This document shows positions 19,827-25,584 of a stretch of DNA of 25,584 nucleotides, piece by piece; positions within the stretch are counted from its first letter, which is position 1, and every line of letters begins with the position of its first letter. Position numbers and translations under genes: made by a program. The notes beneath the pieces were generated by a model. That model was given only the letters and a program-made list of their open reading frames with translations, was not told where the DNA came from and ran no database searches. The stretch is from JBJEQG01 sp051881635 (GTDB taxonomy: Bacteria > Bacillota > Clostridia > Oscillospirales > Acutalibacteraceae): assembly GCA_051881635.1 (NCBI GenBank), contig JBJEQG010000023.1:1-25584 (forward strand). The letters are read 5' to 3'.

Positions 19827-21773
19827 TTAGAAACGACCACCCATAGGAGGCATACCTCCTCCATGACCACCCATTCCGCCACCAAAGCCACCGTTGCCGC
19901 TTGTGGTAACCGTACTTGTAGCTGTCACTGTTGTAACAAGGGTATCATCAACATAGAAACTATAATCTTTGTTCAATTCAATATGGGAAGAACTGTATTG
20001 AATGGCATTAAAACTTTTAGGTGAAGTGTACTCTACAATAGTGTTTCCGTCTGCGTCCTTTATGGTAACCTTACTGTTAGCATTATATGAAGTCCCTAAG
20101 GCAACCGAAATCGAATTTTGTGTTGAACTTCCTGACGGCGTGACCATCATACCAGAAGAACCTATACCCAAAATATTTCCGCCGTTAATTACAAAATCGC
20201 CTTCTGTATCAAATGTACCATTACCGTTATCTGTCGGACCGCTGACAATAACCGTACCACCTGAAATCGTTAGTTTACCGTTGGAGTCGATACCGTCACC
20301 CGAAGCATTAACAATGACCTGACCGCCTGTAATTTCAATAACCGCACTGTTGGCGGAATTAAAGCTGTCCTGAGTTGGACGCCCTGTTAAACTGTCCGTA
20401 CCGCCTGCCGCATTTATACCGTCATCGGACGACACAACGGAAGTATCACCGCCACTGATTGTAATTTTCTGAGCCTCCAAGCCCTCATAACTCTTTGTAA
20501 CATCAATTTTTCCTCCGCTGATTTCCAAAACAGAATCGGCATGAACACCGTCATCTCCCGAAGCCGCTGTGATTGTACCGCCCGCAATACGCACTGTATC
20601 ACCGGAATGAATACTGTCATCTTCCGTATCAAACACGATTGTACCGCCTGTAATATCAATATAATAAGAGGCTTTCAGACCTTTCATTGATTCACTGTCA
20701 GCACTGCTGTCCGTACTGTCGGGATTGGTCGGGAAAAATCTGCCGCCGCCAAAGCCGTTATTATCTGTTTTAACCGTTGCATTGGCACTGCCTCCGCCTG
20801 TTTTAATATCAATCGTTCCACCTGTAATCAGCATACTTGTTTCGGCTTGAACCCCGTCATTACCGGCTTTAATGGTCAGCGTGCCGCCCTCCATATAGAA
20901 ATAACCGCTGTCACTTTCCGTATTTGTGGACTTAATACCGTCACCGTTACATTCAATATTGATAATGCCGTCACGAATAAGCACACGGTCTTTGCCCGTT
21001 AAACCGTCATCAACGGACTTAATATTCAGTGTGCCGCCTGTAATTTTCAATGTATCTTTTGAAGTAATGGCATCATTATTGTTGGCATTGATATTCAAAG
21101 TTCCAGAACCATTGATTGTCAGCGATTCTTTGCTGTAAACTGCCGCTGTAATATCGTTGCCTTCGGAGTCCTGTGAGGGATTTTGGTCTGTTAATGTATT
21201 GGTTGTATTTTCGGGTAAACTGATAATAACCTTATCAGCTTGTGAAACATAAATGGCCGCACTGCTTGTACAGGTTATTGATACATTATTCAAAACCAAA
21301 CGAACATCGGCATCTTTGGGAGCATTGACAACAATTTGTCCGTCTGAAAGCGTTCCCGAAAATACATAAGTGCCTTCGGCGGTAATTGTAATGCGGCTGC
21401 CGTCTGCCGTATAACCTGTACCTGAGGTCATGCCGCTGTCAGACAAGGCAATATTGATACAACCTGATGTATAATCTGTATAGCTGTCCTTTGCCTTAAA
21501 CTCAATATTTTCAACATTGACCGCCTCAGCCGCCGTTTCCAATCCCGTACTCGGTATTTTTGTTGTGCTTTCCGTATCCTTTGAGGTGTTGTCGGAAACG
21601 GAACTGCTTGTATCATTATTGGAACTTTCTTCGGCAAAAGATGCTGCCGATGAGCTTTGAGCGGTTGATTGTGTGCCTGATGTGTTTGTTTCTACGGAAG
21701 AACAACCCGAAAAAGCCGCCGCTGCAATCAATCCGCAAACAATAAGTCTATATAATGCCTTACATTTTTTCAT
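19827..21773 (-). CDS. Cthe_2159-type beta-helix carbohydrate-binding lipoprotein
   Basis: Surface lipoprotein of 648 residues. The signal peptide ends in a lipobox-like AAFSG-Cys24, followed by a Ser/Thr-rich wall-spanning linker (about 25-75). Residues about 85-610 are a right-handed beta-helix repeat of the type ITGGTLNIKSVDDG / ISGGKIDVTKSYEG / ISSDDGINAAGG, the pattern of the Cthe_2159 (DUF4353, Pfam carbohydrate-binding domain-containing) family. The founding Clostridium thermocellum member binds cellulose and pectin-like polymers and calcium. The many Asp-Asp-Gly turns suit calcium sites. The C-terminus is a glycine tail (GGFGGGMGGHGGGMPPMGG) of unknown role. The start follows AGGAGG. 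It is monocistronic. Binding to plant polysaccharide is inferred from the family, not shown here. Confidence 0.88.
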   Translation of the reverse strand: MKKCKALYRLIVCGLIAAAAFSGCSSVETNTSGTQSTAQSSSAASFAEESSNNDTSSSVSDNTSKDTESTTKIPSTGLETAAEAVNVENIEFKAKDSYTDYTSGCINIALSDSGMTSGTGYTADGSRITITAEGTYVFSGTLSDGQIVVNAPKDADVRLVLNNVSITCTSSAAIYVSQADKVIISLPENTTNTLTDQNPSQDSEGNDITAAVYSKESLTINGSGTLNINANNNDAITSKDTLKITGGTLNIKSVDDGLTGKDRVLIRDGIINIECNGDGIKSTNTESDSGYFYMEGGTLTIKAGNDGVQAETSMLITGGTIDIKTGGGSANATVKTDNNGFGGGRFFPTNPDSTDSSADSESMKGLKASYYIDITGGTIVFDTEDDSIHSGDTVRIAGGTITAASGDDGVHADSVLEISGGKIDVTKSYEGLEAQKITISGGDTSVVSSDDGINAAGGTDSLTGRPTQDSFNSANSAVIEITGGQVIVNASGDGIDSNGKLTISGGTVIVSGPTDNGNGTFDTEGDFVINGGNILGIGSSGMMVTPSGSSTQNSISVALGTSYNANSKVTIKDADGNTIVEYTSPKSFNAIQYSSSHIELNKDYSFYVDDTLVTTVTATSTVTTSGNGGFGGGMGGHGGGMPPMGGRF

Positions 21774-21983
21774 AAGTCAGCCTCCTGAAAAATTATTGTA
21801 TTTTTATTGTAAAACCGCTTGCTTGAAATCTACTTTAAAATAGACCTTTGATAAAATATTTTTTCTGTTATTTTTATACCCTCAAAACGATAACCAAGCC
21901 AAAACGCTTGTCAAAAACTATCTATTTCTCCAAAAACAAAAGCTTTATTGAAAGAAAAAATAGAAAATATCTACGATTTACAC

Positions 21984-22012
21984 TTTACACCGCTGCGGAA
22001 ATATGCTATTAT
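21984..22012 (+). promoter_or_regulatory. Sigma-A promoter of the pyruvate:ferredoxin oxidoreductase gene
   Basis: -35 TTTACA (21984-21989), a 17-base spacer and -10 TATTAT (22007-22012) with an extended TGC before it. It gives a leader of about 85 bases. The rest of the 332-base gap 21774-22105 is AT-rich and holds the ribosome binding site of the divergent lipoprotein gene; I found no convincing promoter for that gene. Confidence 0.8.
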
Positions 22013-22027
22013 AACAATGAAACGGTA

Positions 22028-22064
22028 TGACTTTTGTTTGTCTTACTCAAAAAACTGAAAGTCA
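22028..22064 (+). other. Possible leader hairpin of the oxidoreductase mRNA
   Basis: TGACTTT (22028-22034) pairs with AAAGTCA (22058-22064), with further U/A pairing inside (TTTG against CAAA). It lies within the predicted 5' leader, 27 bases before the AGGAGG site. No riboswitch class is recognised. Confidence 0.35.
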
Positions 22065-22105
22065 AATTTCAATATTATTATACACTAAAAGGAGGACAAA
22101 ATCCA

Positions 22106-25100
22106 ATGGCAAGAAAAATGAAAACCATGGACGGTAATAACGCCGCCGCTCATGTAGCGTATGCGTTTACCGATGTCGCTGCGATTTACCCGATTACTCC
22201 GTCATCTGTTATGGCAGATGTTACCGACCAGTTTGCTGCTAAGGGCGTTAAAAACCTTTTCGGCAGAGAAGTTCAGGTTACGGAAATGCAGTCCGAAGGC
22301 GGTGCAGCCGGTGCAGTTCACGGCTCTTTGGCAGCCGGTGCATTGACTACAACTTTTACAGCTTCTCAGGGCTTGCTGCTTATGATTCCGAATATGTACA
22401 AAATGGCCGGTGAATTGATGCCCGCCGTTATTCATGTTTCCGCCCGTGCTTTAACAAGCCATGCTTTGTCAATTTTCGGTGACCATTCCGATATTTATGC
22501 CTGTCGTCAAACAGGTTTTGCTATGCTTTGCTCCAATAACCCTCAGGAGGTTATGGATCTTTCCGCTGTATCTCATCTTTCCGCAATCAAGGGTCGTGTT
22601 CCGTTCATGAACTTCTTTGACGGTTTCCGTACCTCTCATGAAATTCAAAAGGTTGCCGTATGGGATTATGAAGACCTCGGCGATATGTTGGATTGGGATG
22701 CTGTTGAGGCTTACCGCCGCCGTTCATTAAATCCGGAACACCCTGTTATTCGTGGTACAGCTCAAAACGACGATATTTTCTTCCAGGCTCGTGAGGCTTG
22801 CAACAGCTATTATGATGCCGTTCCCGAAATCGTTGTTGACTACATGAACCAAGTCAACGCAAAAATCGGTACGGACTATAAGCCGTTTAACTATTACGGT
22901 GCACCTGATGCCGACAGAGTTATCGTTGCTATGGGTTCTGTATGCGATACAGCTGAAGAAGTCGTTGATTATCTTAACGCCAGAGGTGAAAAAGTCGGCT
23001 TAATCAAAGTCAGACTGTACAGACCGTTTGTTGGTTCTTACCTTACAAGTCAACTTCCGAAAACAGTTAAGAAAATCTCCGTTTTGGACAGAACAAAAGA
23101 ACCCGGTTCAATCGGCGAACCGCTGTACCTTGATGTATTGGCGGCTTTGCAGGATTCCGAATTTATCGGCACACCTGTTTATACAGGTCGTTATGGTTTG
23201 GGTTCAAAGGACACAACACCTGCCGACATTCTTTCCGTATATCGCAATATGGCGTCCGAAACACCGAAAAGACGCTTTACAATCGGCATTGTTGATGATG
23301 TTACAAACCTTTCTCTTGACAATACGGAGAACCCCGATACAACACCGGCTGGCACAACCTCCTGTAAATTCTGGGGCTTGGGTGCTGACGGTACAGTTGG
23401 TGCAAACAAAAACTCCATCAAAATTATCGGTGACCATACCGATATGTACGCACAGGGCTATTTCGCTTATGACTCCAAAAAGTCTGGCGGCTTGACAGTA
23501 TCCCACTTGCGTTTCGGTCATACACCGATTAAATCTTCTTACTATATCAGCAAGGCTGACTTCGTTGCCTGTCACAACCCGTCTTATGTACATAAGTACG
23601 AAATGGTTGAGGACTTGAAAGACGGCGGCAGCTTCCTGCTCAACTGTCCATGGCCGATTGAAGAACTTGAAACAAGACTTCCCGGCAAAATGAAAAGATT
23701 GCTTGCTCAAAAGCATATCCATTTCTATGTTATTGACGGTATCGCTATCGGCAAGGAAATCGGTTTGGGCGGCCGTATCAATACAATCCTTCAATCCGCA
23801 TTCTTTAAGATTGCCGACATCATTCCCGCTGAGGACGCAAAGAAGTTTATGAAAGATGCCGCTACAAAGTCTTACAGCAAAAAGGGACAGAAGATTGTCG
23901 ATATGAACCATGCTGCAATCGACAGAGGCATGGAAGATGTAAAGGAAATTACCGTTCCCGATGCATGGCTCAATGCCGCTGATGACAGTGTTGCCGATGT
24001 TGCGACTGAGGGAAGAAAAGAAGTTGTTGATTATGTTAACAGCATTCTGAAACCTGTAAATGCCTATAAGGGCAATCAACTCCCTGTTTCCGTATTTATG
24101 CCCCATGTTGACGGTACAGCACCACAAGGCTCTGCCGCTTATGAAAAGCGTGGCATTGCCGTTGATGTTCCCGAATGGAATCCTGATAATTGTATTCAAT
24201 GTACTTTCTGTTCCTTTGTTTGTCCGCACGCCGTTATCCGTCCTGCAATTATGACAGATGAGGAATTGGCAAACGCTCCTGAGGGTACAAAGTCAAAACC
24301 CGCAACAGGTATGCCGGGTTATCACTTTACAATGACAATTTCCACACTTGACTGTACAGGTTGCCAGTCCTGTTCTCAGGTTTGCCCGGGCATGAAAGGC
24401 AACAAGGCATTGACTATGGCTCCGATTGACAGTCAAATGCCGCAACAGGCTGTATTCAATTACGCACGCACATTAGACGAAAAGCCCGAAGTTTTGGAGA
24501 AATTCAAGCCTACAACCATTAAGGGCAGTCAGGTTAGACAGCCGTTGTTGGAGTTCTCCGGTGCTTGTGCGGGCTGCGGTGAAACACCTTATGCAAAACT
24601 CGCCACACAGCTCTTTGGTGACAGAATGTTTATTGCCAATGCCACAGGCTGTTCCTCCATTTGGGGCGGTTCTGCACCGGCTACACCGTACACAGTCAAC
24701 AAAAAGGGTTTTGGTCCTGCATGGCATAACTCTCTGTTTGAGGATAATGCCGAGTTCGGTTTCGGTATGGAGCTTGCACAAGAGGCTATCCGTAGCAGAC
24801 TGATGGAATATGTTGACAAAATCACAGAGTTGACAGACAACGAGGCTCTCAAAGCCGCTTGTGCCGATTATAAAGCAACCGCAGGCAACAGTGCGACAAA
24901 CCGTGCTGCCGCCGATAAATTGATTGCCGAACTTGAAAATGTACAGTCCTACAATTCCGAAGTTGGCACACTTGCGGTTAAACTCCTGAAAGACAAAGAT
25001 TCTCTTGCCAAAAAATCCATGTGGATTTTCGGCGGTGACGGTTGGGCTTACGATATTGGTTTCGGTGGTTTGGACCATGTCATTGCCAGCGGCAAGAATG

Positions 25101-25584
25101 TTAATATCCTTGTATTCGATACTGAGGTTTACTCCAACACAGGCGGTCAGGCATCTAAGGCAACACCGGTTGGCTCTGTTGCACAGTTTGCCGCCACAGG
25201 TAAAGCAACAAAGAAGAAAGACCTTGCAGCAATCGCCATGAGCTATGGTTATGTCTATGTTGCACAGGTTGCCATGGGTGCGGATTACAACCAGTGTCTG
25301 AAAGCCTTTAACGAGGCGGAAAGCTATGACGGTCCGTCCATTATTATCGCTTATGCTCCGTGTATCAACCACGGTATCAAGGGCGGTATGGGCATTTCAC
25401 AGCTTGAAGAAAAGAAAGCCGTTCAGGCAGGCTATTGGCACAACTTCCGTTTTGACCCCCGTCTGGCTGACGAAGGCAAAAATCCGTTCACACTCGACAG
25501 CAAAGCACCAACCATTGGTTACCGTGACTTCCTCATGGGAGAAGTTCGTTACAATTCATTGACACGCTCCTTCCCCGAAAGAGC
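22106..25584 (+). CDS. nifJ: Pyruvate:ferredoxin (flavodoxin) oxidoreductase, 3' end cut by the window
   Basis: One-chain PFOR that converts pyruvate and CoA to acetyl-CoA and CO2, passing electrons to ferredoxin; central to anaerobic energy metabolism and hydrogen production. About 1159 residues are visible of roughly 1170-1180. Domain order is normal: a pyrimidine-binding N-domain with DVAAIYPITPSSVMAD, a CoA-related middle with KVRLYRPF and RTKEPGSIGEPLYLDV, and a gamma-type domain with HLRFG. Two 4Fe-4S motifs follow, C696-C699-C702-C706 and C750-C753-C756-C760. The thiamine-diphosphate domain has C821/C824, C849 and C1086 as ligands of the proximal cluster and GDGW (977-980) through SNTGGQ for ThDP-magnesium. 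The ATG at 22106 follows GGAGGACAAAATCC. Codon use is strongly biased, as for a highly expressed gene. The reading frame is open to the window edge with no stop. Confidence 0.97.
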   Translation, partial: MARKMKTMDGNNAAAHVAYAFTDVAAIYPITPSSVMADVTDQFAAKGVKNLFGREVQVTEMQSEGGAAGAVHGSLAAGALTTTFTASQGLLLMIPNMYKMAGELMPAVIHVSARALTSHALSIFGDHSDIYACRQTGFAMLCSNNPQEVMDLSAVSHLSAIKGRVPFMNFFDGFRTSHEIQKVAVWDYEDLGDMLDWDAVEAYRRRSLNPEHPVIRGTAQNDDIFFQAREACNSYYDAVPEIVVDYMNQVNAKIGTDYKPFNYYGAPDADRVIVAMGSVCDTAEEVVDYLNARGEKVGLIKVRLYRPFVGSYLTSQLPKTVKKISVLDRTKEPGSIGEPLYLDVLAALQDSEFIGTPVYTGRYGLGSKDTTPADILSVYRNMASETPKRRFTIGIVDDVTNLSLDNTENPDTTPAGTTSCKFWGLGADGTVGANKNSIKIIGDHTDMYAQGYFAYDSKKSGGLTVSHLRFGHTPIKSSYYISKADFVACHNPSYVHKYEMVEDLKDGGSFLLNCPWPIEELETRLPGKMKRLLAQKHIHFYVIDGIAIGKEIGLGGRINTILQSAFFKIADIIPAEDAKKFMKDAATKSYSKKGQKIVDMNHAAIDRGMEDVKEITVPDAWLNAADDSVADVATEGRKEVVDYVNSILKPVNAYKGNQLPVSVFMPHVDGTAPQGSAAYEKRGIAVDVPEWNPDNCIQCTFCSFVCPHAVIRPAIMTDEELANAPEGTKSKPATGMPGYHFTMTISTLDCTGCQSCSQVCPGMKGNKALTMAPIDSQMPQQAVFNYARTLDEKPEVLEKFKPTTIKGSQVRQPLLEFSGACAGCGETPYAKLATQLFGDRMFIANATGCSSIWGGSAPATPYTVNKKGFGPAWHNSLFEDNAEFGFGMELAQEAIRSRLMEYVDKITELTDNEALKAACADYKATAGNSATNRAAADKLIAELENVQSYNSEVGTLAVKLLKDKDSLAKKSMWIFGGDGWAYDIGFGGLDHVIASGKNVNILVFDTEVYSNTGGQASKATPVGSVAQFAATGKATKKKDLAAIAMSYGYVYVAQVAMGADYNQCLKAFNEAESYDGPSIIIAYAPCINHGIKGGMGISQLEEKKAVQAGYWHNFRFDPRLADEGKNPFTLDSKAPTIGYRDFLMGEVRYNSLTRSFPER

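Noticed and set aside
21848..22030. Small plus-strand open frame upstream of the oxidoreductase gene
   Set aside because: It has no ribosome binding site, is rich in Lys/Phe/Tyr as expected of random AT-rich DNA, and runs through the mapped promoter.
22013..22105. Rex operator or riboswitch in the oxidoreductase leader
   Set aside because: No TTGTTAA-type palindrome and no conserved riboswitch core; only a modest hairpin is present.
23204..25372. Two long open frames (341 and 299 codons) on the strand opposite the pyruvate:ferredoxin oxidoreductase gene
   Set aside because: They lie wholly inside a gene with clear domains and strong codon bias, are Cys-rich shadow translations, and have no recognisable domain or ribosome binding site.

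Overview
The window looks like chromosomal DNA from an anaerobic, endospore-forming, low-to-medium GC member of the Clostridia, perhaps of the Ruminococcaceae/Oscillospiraceae type. The evidence is a Firmicutes-style division and cell-wall (dcw) cluster, a spoVAE gene, a one-subunit pyruvate:ferredoxin oxidoreductase, a deoxyxylulose-5-phosphate-independent PdxST vitamin B6 route, strong AGGAGG ribosome binding sites and many sigma-A promoters. I cannot name the species from sequence alone. No tRNA, rRNA, CRISPR array, transposase or phage gene is visible.

Region 1 (1-11030, minus strand) is a compact dcw operon read right to left: mraZ, rsmH, ftsL-like, a PASTA penicillin-binding protein, mraY, ftsW, murG, ftsQ/divIB, ftsZ. 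It starts at a sigma-A promoter followed by three 10-bp direct repeats that look like MraZ boxes, and it ends in an intrinsic terminator after ftsZ. All Mur ligases (murC/D/E/F), murB and ftsA are absent from the cluster. The ftsQ product carries an acidic 12-residue tandem repeat tail in which the assembly breaks (exactly 100 N). A three-hairpin intergenic repeat sits between murG and ftsQ.

Region 2 (11100-14521) has a lone spoVAE on the plus strand that converges on a two-gene minus-strand operon: an ABC-F ATPase with a decayed second nucleotide site, then a protein with a HEPN-like N-terminus and CBS domains. Next is an 88-residue protein resembling the glycyl-radical C-terminus of anaerobic ribonucleotide reductase NrdD. 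Its promoter carries two tandem NrdR-box-like sites 16 bp apart. This is the most interesting item in the window: a possible spare glycyl-radical domain for NrdD, analogous to GrcA/YfiD for pyruvate formate-lyase.

Region 3 (14550-16745) has trmL and pdxST on divergent promoters, with a perfect 10-bp inverted repeat between them.

Region 4 (16758-21773, minus strand) has nudF-like and hemW in one unit, then a SurA/PrsA-like lipoprotein with its own promoter. Separately there is a Cthe_2159-type beta-helix carbohydrate-binding lipoprotein with a Gly-rich tail.

Region 5 (21984-25584, plus strand) is a pyruvate:ferredoxin oxidoreductase gene with a clear promoter; it runs off the right edge. Gene-free stretches near or above 300 bases are 10894-11216 (mraZ control region, an unexplained palindrome, spoVAE leader) and 21774-22105 (divergent promoter region of the carbohydrate-binding lipoprotein and the oxidoreductase).
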